From the NCBI GenBank assembly GCA_004297865.1, contig SCSO01000424.1, positions 1 through 20,339 on the forward strand: a stretch of DNA of 20,339 bases. The letters are read 5' to 3'. The DNA is from Legionella sp. (GTDB lineage Bacteria > Pseudomonadota > Gammaproteobacteria > Legionellales > Legionellaceae). Under the pieces are notes generated by a model, which had not been told where the DNA came from, did no database searches, and saw only the letters and a program-made list of their open reading frames with translations. The translations under genes and the position numbers were made by a program. Positions 13,836 through 20,339 of the stretch are shown here, piece after piece. Position 1 is the first letter of the stretch. Each line of letters begins with the position of its first letter.

Positions 13836-14378
13836 TTATTTCTTCTTCGCTTCTTTACGAGCAACTTGCTCACCAGCGTATCGAACTCCTTTACCTTTAT
13901 AAGGTTCTGGTGGTCTATATGCTCTAATTTCAGAAGCTACTTGTCCTAGAACTTGCTTATCTACACCTTTAAGAATAATAGTCGTGTTATTAGGTGTCTC
14001 AACTGTCACACCCTTTGGTAAACTGTATTCAATAGGATGAGAAAAACCTAGAGATAAGGTAATAGATTTATCTTTGCCTTGTGCTCTATAACCTACACCA
14101 ACTAATTCAAGCGTTACTGTAAAACCTTCCGTAACACCATGAACCATATTATTAACTAATGCTCTTGCAGTACCAGCCTGAGCCCAACCCTTAGGATCGT
14201 TTGACGCAGGTGCAAACTCCAATTGATTATTAGTATCTTTACTCTTTGTAATACTCACTAACCTATTTACTTTTTGAGTTAGTGTACCTTTAGGCCCTTT
14301 TACTGTAATTGCTCCATCAGCTAGTGTGACTTCTACGTTTGCTGCATGCACTACAGGGGCTTTTGCTACTCTAGACAT
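13836..14378 (-). CDS. rplF: 50S ribosomal protein L6
   Basis: The protein has 180 residues (E. coli 177) in two similar L6 domains, about 1-82 and 83-170. The conserved C-terminal signature is IRAYRPPEPYKGKGVRYAGE. L6 lies near the sarcin-ricin loop and the factor-binding site. It follows rpsH by 17 bases and precedes rplR by ten. Confidence 0.99.
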   Translation of the reverse strand: MSRVAKAPVVHAANVEVTLADGAITVKGPKGTLTQKVNRLVSITKSKDTNNQLEFAPASNDPKGWAQAGTARALVNNMVHGVTEGFTVTLELVGVGYRAQGKDKSITLSLGFSHPIEYSLPKGVTVETPNNTTIILKGVDKQVLGQVASEIRAYRPPEPYKGKGVRYAGEQVARKEAKKK

Positions 14379-14395
14379 TTTATTCCTCTCAAGTA

Positions 14396-14791
14396 TTAAG
14401 CCACTTCACAAATGACTTCACCACCTATACCTTTCAGTTTTGCAGATACGTGAGTCATAATACCCTTTGATGTACTTAGTATAGCCACACCAAATCCGGG
14501 AATAGGTGCTAAATCTTTACAGGACTTATAAACTCTTAAACCTGGTCTACTGATTCTTTTAATTAAATCAATAACTGGCTTACCAGAATAATACTTCAAC
14601 TTTACAGTCATTAATTTAAGATTGTTTTCTAAAGGTTCAACGAAAAATTCTTCGATAAAACCTTCTTCTTTTAAAACACGTGCAATTTCTTCTTTAATTT
14701 TAGAAGAAACTAACGTTACTTGTTGATGCTTTGCTTGTTGACCATTTCGTATTCTAGTCAGCATATCAGCAACTGGATCATGCATGCTCAC
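14396..14791 (-). CDS. rpsH: 30S ribosomal protein S8
   Basis: With GTG at 14791 as start the protein has 131 residues (E. coli 130) and begins MSMHDPVADMLTRIRNG, matching E. coli MSMQDPIADMLTRIRNG. The frame stays open 20 codons further upstream into rpsN, but that extension has no counterpart in the family. GGAG lies seven bases before the GTG, and 13 before the next ATG (14785), favouring GTG. The C-terminal STSKGIMTHVSAKLKGIGGEVIC is the S8 signature. In E. coli S8 also represses the spc operon by binding the rplE start region. Confidence 0.95.
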   Translation of the reverse strand: MSMHDPVADMLTRIRNGQQAKHQQVTLVSSKIKEEIARVLKEEGFIEEFFVEPLENNLKLMTVKLKYYSGKPVIDLIKRISRPGLRVYKSCKDLAPIPGFGVAILSTSKGIMTHVSAKLKGIGGEVICEVA

Positions 14792-14798
14792 AATCGTT

Positions 14799-14802
14799 CT
14801 CC
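14799..14802 (-). promoter_or_regulatory. Ribosome binding site that fixes the GTG start of rpsH
   Basis: GGAG (read leftwards) lies seven bases before GTG 14791. An upstream ATG at 14851, inside rpsN, would place this site within the coding sequence and add residues absent from known S8 proteins. Confidence 0.65.
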
Positions 14803-14813
14803 AATATAAATAT

Positions 14814-15116
14814 TTACCAGCTGGATTTTCTTCCACCAGGAACATTACCAACCATTAGCTGTTGTCTTAAGCAAATACGACAAAGCGAAAATTTGCGGTA
14901 AACCGCATGAGGTCTTCCGCATTGCTGGCATCGTGTACTGTTGCGAACAGGATTCGAATTAAGTGGAAGTCCTCGTAATTCCTTCTGAATCTTGGCCATT
15001 TCTTCGAAACTAGTGCAAGACTTCATTGACTTCTTTAAATCGGTTCTGCGCTGACGGTATTTATCTACCAATTTGCGACGCTTGGCTTCTCTTTCAAGCA
15101 TTGATTTTTTAGCCAC
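14814..15116 (-). CDS. rpsN: 30S ribosomal protein S14, long form with an intact zinc ribbon
   Basis: The 100 residues are close to the long form of E. coli (101). Unlike E. coli, which has CRQT and SRIK in these places, it keeps Cys63-x2-Cys66-x12-Cys79-x2-Cys82 (CQQCGRPHAVYRKFSLCRIC). That spacing is the same as in the short zinc-binding S14 of Thermus. Long S14 proteins are usually described as lacking these cysteines, so this is a hybrid state. It probably binds one zinc ion. S14 sits in the head of the small subunit near S3 and S10. It is single in this window; a second zinc-free paralogue elsewhere cannot be checked. Confidence 0.97.
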   Translation of the reverse strand: MAKKSMLEREAKRRKLVDKYRQRRTDLKKSMKSCTSFEEMAKIQKELRGLPLNSNPVRNSTRCQQCGRPHAVYRKFSLCRICLRQQLMVGNVPGGRKSSW

Positions 15117-15128
15117 AATTTCACCCTT

Positions 15129-15683
15129 TTATTTTTTATCTCTATCTTTCAACGGAAGATTGAAAGCTTCTAATAGTGCTTTTGCTTCTTCATCTGTTTC
15201 AGCACTTGTAGTAATACAAATGTCTAAACCACGGATGCCATCGGTTTTATCATAATCAATTTCTGGGAATACGATTTGCTCATGTAAACCCATACTATAG
15301 TTACCAGTACCATCAAAAGACTTAGGATTTAATCCACGAAAATCTCTTACACGTGGTAGAGTGATAGAAACTAATCTATCAAGAAACTCATACATACGAT
15401 CACGTCGTAGAGTTACTTTACAGCCAATTGGCCATCCTTCTCTGATTTTGAAACCTGCTAGCGATTGTCTTGCTTTAGTAACTACTGGTTTTTGACCAGA
15501 AATTAGAGTCATGTCCTCTACAGCATGGTTCATAACCTTTTTATCGCCAACAGCTTCACCAACACCCATGTTTAAGGTAATTTTTAAAACTTTAGGCACT
15601 TGTGCAACAGACTTGTACTCAAAACGCTTCATCATCATGGGTACAATGTCTTTATCGTAAAATTCTTTAAGTCTAGTCGCCAT
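15129..15683 (-). CDS. rplE: 50S ribosomal protein L5
   Basis: The protein has 184 residues (E. coli 179). KITLNMGVGEA (34-44), GQKPVVTKARQSLAGFKIREG and the C-terminal GLDICITTSAETDEEAKALL are characteristic. L5 binds 5S rRNA and contacts the P-site tRNA and the S13 bridge. It lies 14 bases after rplX. In E. coli the rplE start is the S8 target on spc mRNA; I could not establish a matching fold by eye. Confidence 0.99.
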   Translation of the reverse strand: MATRLKEFYDKDIVPMMMKRFEYKSVAQVPKVLKITLNMGVGEAVGDKKVMNHAVEDMTLISGQKPVVTKARQSLAGFKIREGWPIGCKVTLRRDRMYEFLDRLVSITLPRVRDFRGLNPKSFDGTGNYSMGLHEQIVFPEIDYDKTDGIRGLDICITTSAETDEEAKALLEAFNLPLKDRDKK

Positions 15684-15697
15684 TTCAATTCATCCAC

Positions 15698-16018
15698 TTA
15701 AACACGGTCAATAACTTCATCGTTAGATTTGTAGAATCTAACTTTTTGATTATTATCAAGATATTTAAAGCCTACTTTATCCGCTTTTTTTGTAATCGGA
15801 TTGTAATGTGCAACGTTAGAAATATGCAGTGGTGCCTCGCGGCTTATAATTCCACCTTTATTTTCAGGTTTTTGCGGATTTGGCTTAACGTGTTTCTTAA
15901 TTAAGTTACCGCCTTCAACCACAACGCCATTATCTACTACTCGTAGTACTTTACCCACATGACCTTTGCTTTTGCCGGCGATGATGATTACTTCATCACC
16001 TGATTTAATACGCTTCAT
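15698..16018 (-). CDS. rplX: 50S ribosomal protein L24
   Basis: The protein has 106 residues (E. coli 104). The KOW motif lies near the N-terminus (KSGDEVIIIAGKSKGHVGKV, 5-24). KKHVKPNPQKPENKGGIISREAPLH, the loop near the tunnel exit, follows. L24 starts large-subunit assembly by binding the 5' domain of 23S rRNA. It follows rplN by 13 bases. Confidence 0.98.
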   Translation of the reverse strand: MKRIKSGDEVIIIAGKSKGHVGKVLRVVDNGVVVEGGNLIKKHVKPNPQKPENKGGIISREAPLHISNVAHYNPITKKADKVGFKYLDNNQKVRFYKSNDEVIDRV

Positions 16019-16031
16019 ATTTAATCCTTCC

Positions 16032-16397
16032 TCACAATACTTCAGCAGCTAGAGAAATAATTTTCATAAATTTCTCACGTAGCTCGCGAGTAACGGGGCC
16101 AAATATACGAGTCCCAATGGGCTCATTTTGGTTATTTAAAAGCACGGCAGCATTACCATCAAAACGAATAAGAGAACCATCGTCTCTTCTTACGCCCTGA
16201 GCTGTACGTACAACAACGGCCTTCATTACAGCGCCCTTCTTTACCTTACTTCTTGGAATGGCATCTTTAATACTTACTTTTATTACATCACCAACACGGG
16301 CATACCGTCTGTGTGATCCGCCAAGTACTTTAATACACATTACTTTTCGTGCTCCGCTGTTATCAGCGACTTCGAGCACTGTCTGCATTTGGATCAT
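16032..16397 (-). CDS. rplN: 50S ribosomal protein L14
   Basis: The protein has 121 residues (E. coli 123). MIQMQTVLEVADNSGARKVMC and the C-terminal IGTRIFGPVTRELREKFMKI are nearly those of E. coli. L14 lies at the subunit interface and is the docking site of the silencing factor RsfS. It is the first gene after the 89-base gap that holds the spc promoter candidate. GGAGAG lies six to eight bases before the ATG. Confidence 0.99.
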   Translation of the reverse strand: MIQMQTVLEVADNSGARKVMCIKVLGGSHRRYARVGDVIKVSIKDAIPRSKVKKGAVMKAVVVRTAQGVRRDDGSLIRFDGNAAVLLNNQNEPIGTRIFGPVTRELREKFMKIISLAAEVL

Positions 16398-16433
16398 TTT
16401 TTCTCTCCAGCTCTAATTTCGAACAGAAAAAGG

Positions 16434-16468
16434 TTGCTGATTATATCAGTCCTTTTAGGGATTTAAAA
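16434..16468 (-). promoter_or_regulatory. spc-operon promoter candidate
   Basis: Read leftwards, a perfect TATAAT (16440-16445) carries the extended TGn element. It sits inside the small palindrome CTGAT-N3-ATCAG. The -35 region 17 bases upstream (TTTTAA) is weak, as is common for extended -10 promoters. The 89-base gap between rpsQ and rplN is where E. coli has its spc promoter, and no other gap in the S10-spc block exceeds 22 bases. Confidence 0.65.
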
Positions 16469-16486
16469 GTAAATCAAACGAGTTGA

Positions 16487-16738
16487 TCAAGAAATTACTT
16501 CTACTAATACCCAACTTTTCGTTTTAGAGAGTGGTCTAGACTCACGGACTTTAACGGTATTACCAATTTGGCATACTTCTTTTTCATCATGAGCGTGGAT
16601 TTTTGTTCTACGTTTCATGATTTTACCATACTTAGGATGCTTGACTGTTCTTTCAATCATCACAACTATGGTTTTATCCATTTTGTCGCTAACTACCTTT
16701 CCAACCATTGTTCTGGCATTTGATTCACTAGTAGACAT
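16487..16738 (-). CDS. rpsQ: 30S ribosomal protein S17
   Basis: The protein has 83 residues (E. coli 84), an OB fold. GKVVSDKMDKTIVVMIERTVKHPKYGK and the C-terminal ESRPLSKTKSWVLVEV are family signatures. S17 is a primary binder of the 16S rRNA 5' domain. Its ATG comes one base after the rpmC stop. It ends the S10 segment. Confidence 0.98.
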   Translation of the reverse strand: MSTSESNARTMVGKVVSDKMDKTIVVMIERTVKHPKYGKIMKRRTKIHAHDEKEVCQIGNTVKVRESRPLSKTKSWVLVEVIS

Positions 16739-16739
16739 A

Positions 16740-16934
16740 TCACTTACCTGCCTTTTCAGTCATGATTGTTTTTACTTTTGCCACTGACTTACGCATCAAA
16801 GTGATAAGATGTGTTTTATCTAGTGAGCCACTTGCTTTTTTCATTCGTAATTTAAACTGTTCATTACGTAATGAAAGCAATTCAGATTGCAATTCTTCAA
16901 CAGATAGATTGCGCAATTCAGATGTTTTTTTCAT
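16740..16934 (-). CDS. rpmC: 50S ribosomal protein L29
   Basis: The protein has 64 residues (E. coli 63), a helical hairpin. ELRNLSVEELQSELLSLRNEQFKLRMKKASG is typical of the first helix. Its ATG shares a base with the rplP stop (TAATG). L29 lies beside L23 at the tunnel exit. Confidence 0.97.
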   Translation of the reverse strand: MKKTSELRNLSVEELQSELLSLRNEQFKLRMKKASGSLDKTHLITLMRKSVAKVKTIMTEKAGK

Positions 16935-17347
16935 TACATTACCGTCCGTTCTTCAAATATAACTTTGAATGGTAGTTTAGCTTTTGCAAGATCAAATGCT
17001 TCTTTAGCAAGCTCTTTAGAAACACCTTCCATTTCAAATAGAACTTTACCTGGTTGGATTTGGGCTACCCAATATTCCACACTACCTTTACCTTTACCTT
17101 GACGCACTTCGAGTGGCTTTTGAGTAATCGGCTTATCAGGGAAAACTCTAATCCAAATTTTACCACCACGCTTAATATGACGTGTCATAGCTCGTCGTGC
17201 AGCTTCGATTTGTCTTGCAGTTAGTCGACCACGTTCTAGCGCCTTCAGACCAAACTCACCGAAACTAATTTTACTTCCACGAAGCGCTAGTCCTCGGTTT
17301 CGACCTTTCATCTGTTTGCGATATTTAGTTCGCTTTGGTTGTAACAT
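16934..17347 (-). CDS. rplP: 50S ribosomal protein L16
   Basis: The protein has 137 residues (E. coli 136). MLQPKRTKYRKQMKGRNRG and GKIWIRVFPDKPITQKPLEVR are the signatures. Arg82 is the counterpart of E. coli Arg81, which the oxygenase RoxA/YcfD hydroxylates. L16 helps position A-site tRNA. It follows rpsC by 16 bases. Confidence 0.99.
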   Translation of the reverse strand: MLQPKRTKYRKQMKGRNRGLALRGSKISFGEFGLKALERGRLTARQIEAARRAMTRHIKRGGKIWIRVFPDKPITQKPLEVRQGKGKGSVEYWVAQIQPGKVLFEMEGVSKELAKEAFDLAKAKLPFKVIFEERTVM

Positions 17348-17363
17348 GATTCTTAATCCTCAC

Positions 17364-18020
17364 TCATTGGTCGTTGTCAGAAGATCTTTTCTTTTGCGGT
17401 AAAACTTCACCCTTGAAGATCCAGACTTTAACACCAATAATTCCGTAAGTAGTTTTAGATTCTGCAGTTCCGTAATCTATATCTGCTCGGAATGTATGTA
17501 AAGGCACGCGACCTTCTCTATACCATTCGCTACGAGCGATTTCAGCACCACCGAGTCGACCGCTTACACAAATCTTGATACCTTTAGCACCTGCTTTTAA
17601 TGCAGATGTTACGGCACGTTTCATTGCACGTCGAAACATCACACGTTGTTCTAATTGCTGTGCAATACCTTCAGCAACAAGTGTAGAATCCAATTCTGGT
17701 TTCTTCACTTCTTCTAGATTTAAGTGTACGGGTACACCTAATCTAGCTGATATTTCCTTACGTAAGGTTTCAATACCGCCACCTTTTTTACCAATGATAA
17801 CTCCAGGACGAGCAGTTTGTATGGTAATAACCGCATTATTAGCAGGTCTTTCTATAAGAATTTTACTTACAGCAGCTGCATATAGTTTCTTTTTGAGTTC
17901 AGTACGTAACTTGATATCCTCAATTAGGAACTTGGCATATGACTTACCAGCATACCATTTAGAGTTCCAATCTTTTGTTATTCCAAGGCGTATGCCTGTA
18001 GGATTGACTTTTTGTCCCAT
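17364..18020 (-). CDS. rpsC: 30S ribosomal protein S3
   Basis: The protein has 218 residues (E. coli 233, so a shorter tail). MGQKVNPTGIRLGITKDWNS opens it. The KH domain has GKKG at 77-80 (RPGVIIGKKGGGIE). Arg131, Arg132 and Lys135 occupy the same numbers as the E. coli residues that unwind mRNA at the entry tunnel. It starts two bases after the rplV stop, so translation is probably coupled. Confidence 0.99.
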   Translation of the reverse strand: MGQKVNPTGIRLGITKDWNSKWYAGKSYAKFLIEDIKLRTELKKKLYAAAVSKILIERPANNAVITIQTARPGVIIGKKGGGIETLRKEISARLGVPVHLNLEEVKKPELDSTLVAEGIAQQLEQRVMFRRAMKRAVTSALKAGAKGIKICVSGRLGGAEIARSEWYREGRVPLHTFRADIDYGTAESKTTYGIIGVKVWIFKGEVLPQKKRSSDNDQ

Positions 18021-18022
18021 TG

Positions 18023-18358
18023 CTATTCCTCGTCAGACACTTTAATTGTGATATGGCAGGTGCGCTTAGAAATTCTATTTGCGCGACCTTTAGCTCTGGG
18101 ACTAATACGTTTCAAAGTTGTCGCTTCATCAACGCAGACCATACCTACTTTAAGATCATCAATATCAGCACCATTATTGTTTTCAGCATTAGCAATAGCT
18201 GATTCTAATAATTTAAGCATCAAATTAGCACCCTTTTTAGGAGTGAACTTGAGGACATCAAGTGCACCTGATACGCTCATTTTTCGTATCATGTCGGCAA
18301 CCAATCTACCTTTTTGAGCAGATAATGGAGCGCCTTTTAATTTAGCTGTAACTTCCAT
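18023..18358 (-). CDS. rplV: 50S ribosomal protein L22
   Basis: From ATG 18358 the protein has 111 residues (E. coli 110) and begins MEVTAKLKGAPLSAQKGRLV. A second ATG one codon earlier (18361) is only two bases from AAGGAG, whereas 18358 is five bases away, so the later start is preferred. ESAIANAENNNGADIDDLKV and the beta-hairpin that lines the tunnel and carries macrolide-resistance changes in other species (around MPRAKGRA in E. coli, SPRAKGRA here) are present. The ribosome site overlaps the rpsS stop. Confidence 0.97.
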   Translation of the reverse strand: MEVTAKLKGAPLSAQKGRLVADMIRKMSVSGALDVLKFTPKKGANLMLKLLESAIANAENNNGADIDDLKVGMVCVDEATTLKRISPRAKGRANRISKRTCHITIKVSDEE

Positions 18359-18367
18359 CATAACTCC

Positions 18368-18646
18368 TTACTTGCCCTTGGCTTTTTTATCGCCAGAATG
18401 GCCTTTGAACGTACGAGTCATGGCAAACTCACCTAATTTGTGACCAACCATATTATCTGTGATAAACACAGGAATATGGTCTTTGCCGTTATGCACAGCT
18501 ATAGTTAAATCAATCATTTCTGGAACGATTGTTGAACGTCTAGACCAAGTTTTAATTGGTTTTTTAGATTTTGATTCGATAGCAGCTTCAACCTTGCTGA
18601 TCAAATGATGGTCAATAAATGGACCTTTTCTAATTGAACGAGCCAC
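18368..18646 (-). CDS. rpsS: 30S ribosomal protein S19
   Basis: The 92 residues equal the E. coli length. MARSIRKGPFIDHHLISKVE, TWSRRSTIVPEMIDLTIAVHNG and DNMVGHKLGEFAMTRTFKGH are typical. S19 pairs with S13 in the head of the small subunit. It lies 18 bases after rplB. Confidence 0.99.
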   Translation of the reverse strand: MARSIRKGPFIDHHLISKVEAAIESKSKKPIKTWSRRSTIVPEMIDLTIAVHNGKDHIPVFITDNMVGHKLGEFAMTRTFKGHSGDKKAKGK

Positions 18647-18664
18647 TTGATATCCTCACAATAA

Positions 18665-19492
18665 TTATTTCTTCTTACGTCTTCTGACAATAAAAGTATC
18701 CGTACGTTTATTACTTCTGGTTTTGTAACCTTTAGTTGGTAAACCCCAAGGTGAAACTGGGTGACGACCACCGGAAGTACGCCCTTCACCACCACCATGC
18801 GGGTGATCAACAGGGTTCATAGCAACACCACGTACTGTTGGGCGAATACCTCTCCAACGTTTAGCACCAGCTTTACCTAATGCTCTTAAGCTGTGTTCAC
18901 TATTACTAACTTCACCAACTACAGCACGACATAAGACGTGAATTTTTCGCATCTCACCAGAACGTAGTCTCAACGTTGCATAAATACCTTCTTTCGCAAC
19001 GATTTGTCCGCTACAACCAGCGCTTCGTAAAATTTGAGCGCCTTTACCTGCTTTCATTTCAACGCAATGTATAGTTGTACCCACTGGTATATTTTTTAGA
19101 GGTAAGCAGTTTCCGACACTGATCGGTGAATCCGCACCACTAACAATGGTCGCATTCACTTCTAAATTAGCCGGAGCAATAATGTATCTTCTCTCACCGT
19201 CTTTGTAGACAATCAAAGCAATTAGAGCCGTTCTATTTGGATCGTACTCAATTCGCTCAACTCGTCCTTCAATACCATCTTTATCACGTTTGAAATCAAT
19301 CAAACGATACTTTTGACGTTGTCCGCCACCAATATGTCTGACTGTAATTCTGCCTTGGTTGTTACGTCCGCCACTTTTCTTGAGCTTCTCAACCAATGCA
19401 GCATGCGGTTTACCTTTATGAATATTATGGTGAACCACACGTAATTCGCCACGTTTCCCGGGCGATGTAGGTTTAGATTTTAATAGTGCCAT
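18665..19492 (-). CDS. rplB: 50S ribosomal protein L2
   Basis: The protein has 275 residues (E. coli 273). The OB and SH3-like domains are followed by GVAMNPVDHPHGGGEGR. Its His230 corresponds to E. coli His229 near the peptidyl-transferase centre. The very basic C-terminus (SNKRTDTFIVRRRKKK) is normal. L2 is needed for subunit joining and peptide bond formation. It lies 11 bases after rplW. Confidence 0.99.
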   Translation of the reverse strand: MALLKSKPTSPGKRGELRVVHHNIHKGKPHAALVEKLKKSGGRNNQGRITVRHIGGGQRQKYRLIDFKRDKDGIEGRVERIEYDPNRTALIALIVYKDGERRYIIAPANLEVNATIVSGADSPISVGNCLPLKNIPVGTTIHCVEMKAGKGAQILRSAGCSGQIVAKEGIYATLRLRSGEMRKIHVLCRAVVGEVSNSEHSLRALGKAGAKRWRGIRPTVRGVAMNPVDHPHGGGEGRTSGGRHPVSPWGLPTKGYKTRSNKRTDTFIVRRRKKK

Positions 19493-19503
19493 CTTAATCT
19501 GCC

Positions 19504-19800
19504 TTATTCATTAACTGAAAAGTCTATGTCCTGATCGGCATGAAGAGACACAAATGCTTTTTTCCAGTCGCTACGTTTACCGCTAGTTTGCTTAAAACGT
19601 TTTGCTTTACCCTTCACATTAATTACAGATACATTTTTAACTTTTACATTAAATAGATGCTCTACAGCCATTTTGATTTCTTTTTTGGTTGCAGTTTTCA
19701 ATACTTTGAAAGTGACCTGTTTAAACTTATCAGCCATGACAGTAGCCTTTTCAGAAGTATGTGGTTCTTTTAGAACCATCATCAATCTCTCAGCGTTCAT
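19504..19800 (-). CDS. rplW: 50S ribosomal protein L23
   Basis: The protein has 98 residues (E. coli 100). PHTSEKATVMADK includes Glu17, the counterpart of the E. coli glutamate that docks trigger factor and SRP at the tunnel exit. GKRSDWKKAFVSL closes the conserved core. Its ATG overlaps the rplD stop by four bases (ATGA), indicating coupled translation. Confidence 0.98.
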   Translation of the reverse strand: MNAERLMMVLKEPHTSEKATVMADKFKQVTFKVLKTATKKEIKMAVEHLFNVKVKNVSVINVKGKAKRFKQTSGKRSDWKKAFVSLHADQDIDFSVNE

Positions 19801-20339
19801 TGTAACTGTTCCTCAATTTTTTTAATTGCCGCTTCTGTAACGATGACATTTTCATATCTCAGCAAAGAGACTGGATCAATCGTAGTTACATCGCAGATGT
19901 CATAGTCAATTAAGTTTCTTGAACCTAAATATTCACTTTCACCCACTTCACTCATAATGATAAGAGCATTCTTTACATCTAACTCTTTCATTTTACTGAT
20001 AAAATCTTTAGTTTTGTGGCTGGTGCATTGAAAATCACTTAGAACAATCAAACTTTCAGTACGACAAAGTTCGGAGATTATACTACGTAATGCACGTTTG
20101 TACATTTTTTTATTCAATTTTTGTGAGTAATCACGCTTCTTAGATGCGAAAGTTACTCCCCCTGTACGCCATATTGGGCTACGAATCGTCCCAGCACGAG
20201 CACGGCCAGTACCTTTTTGATTCCAGGGCTTTCTTCCGCCACCACGTACTTCAGCGCGAGTTTTTTGAGCACTGTTACCGCTACGAGCATTATTCATATA
20301 GGTAACAACAGCTTGATGAACTAGACCTTCATTATATGC
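19797..20339 (-). CDS. rplD: 50S ribosomal protein L4, 5' end outside the window
   Basis: 180 residues are visible. The frame stays open to the window edge, and the residues before the internal ATG at 20297 (NEGLVHQAVVTY) match E. coli L4 (NEALVHQVVVAY), so that ATG is not the start; about 20 residues are missing. QKTRAEVRGGGRKPWNQKGTG is the start of the extended loop reaching the exit tunnel, where macrolide-resistance changes occur in other species. The C-terminal IDPVSLLRYENVIVTEAAIKKIEE is also typical. In E. coli L4 represses the S10 operon through its leader, which here would lie outside the window. Confidence 0.98.
   Translation of the reverse strand, partial: AYNEGLVHQAVVTYMNNARSGNSAQKTRAEVRGGGRKPWNQKGTGRARAGTIRSPIWRTGGVTFASKKRDYSQKLNKKMYKRALRSIISELCRTESLIVLSDFQCTSHKTKDFISKMKELDVKNALIIMSEVGESEYLGSRNLIDYDICDVTTIDPVSLLRYENVIVTEAAIKKIEEQLQ

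Noticed and set aside
14792..14851. N-terminal extension of S8 overlapping rpsN
   Set aside because: S8 proteins begin at M-S-M-x-DP; the extra residues are unlike any S8 and lack a ribosome site.
17575..18045. 156-codon open frame opposite rpsC, and other antisense frames across the ribosomal block
   Set aside because: Frames opposite well-conserved ribosomal genes arise from their codon usage; none has a ribosome site or recognisable domain.
20297..20339. ATG at 20297 as start of rplD
   Set aside because: Codons upstream stay in frame and match known L4 residues, so the gene simply runs off the window.
1..20339. tRNA, rRNA, CRISPR array, insertion sequence or prophage genes
   Set aside because: No cloverleaf-like, array-like or transposase/phage sequence was seen; coding density leaves no gap above 300 bases.

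Overview
The window looks like chromosome of an A+T-rich gammaproteobacterium. I infer the order Legionellales (Legionella / Coxiella / Aquicella / Berkiella relatives). The ribosomal proteins are closest to E. coli in length and motif. The gene order S10 - spc - alpha, with zinc-type rpmJ after secY and rpoA-rplQ at the end, is the gammaproteobacterial one. A YajR-type MFS gene followed by ssb lies next to it. The order-level assignment is from memory of synteny and composition, not from a search.

Right two thirds (7961-20339, all minus strand): 26 genes in canonical order, read right to left. They are rplD (5' end outside the window), rplW, rplB, rpsS, rplV, rpsC, rplP, rpmC, rpsQ | rplN, rplX, rplE, rpsN, rpsH, rplF, rplR, rpsE, rpmD, rplO, secY, rpmJ | rpsM, rpsK, rpsD, rpoA, rplQ. 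Genes are 1-22 nt apart or overlap, except for two larger gaps. The 89 nt gap before rplN and the 78 nt gap before rpsM each carry a promoter candidate, matching the internal spc and alpha operon starts. A strong hairpin plus T-run follows rplQ. The whole block makes ribosomal proteins, the SecY channel and the RNA polymerase alpha subunit. One protein stands out: S14 is the long form yet keeps a complete CxxC-x12-CxxC zinc ribbon.

Middle (4154-7835, plus strand): a YajR-like MFS transporter, then ssb with its own promoter and terminator, then two kinases of the aminoglycoside-phosphotransferase fold. The first kinase has a divergent catalytic loop. The second is of the streptomycin 6-kinase type. 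They sit between ssb and the convergent end of rplQ.

Left end (1-4006): an accessory fatty-acid-type set, broken up by unrelated genes. On the minus strand, an extended acyl carrier protein is translationally coupled to a double-hotdog dehydratase that runs off the window. Also on the minus strand, a FabL-type enoyl-ACP reductase is followed by a membrane coiled-coil protein of unknown function. Between these two units a secreted papain-like (C1) peptidase reads on the plus strand. The intergenic spaces hold palindromic repeats of REP / dRS3 type. An identical 16 bp motif lies just upstream of both the peptidase and the MFS gene. The most interesting part is the left 4 kb, which suggests a second, specialised acyl-chain pathway beside housekeeping FAS. 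The rest is a conserved core region.
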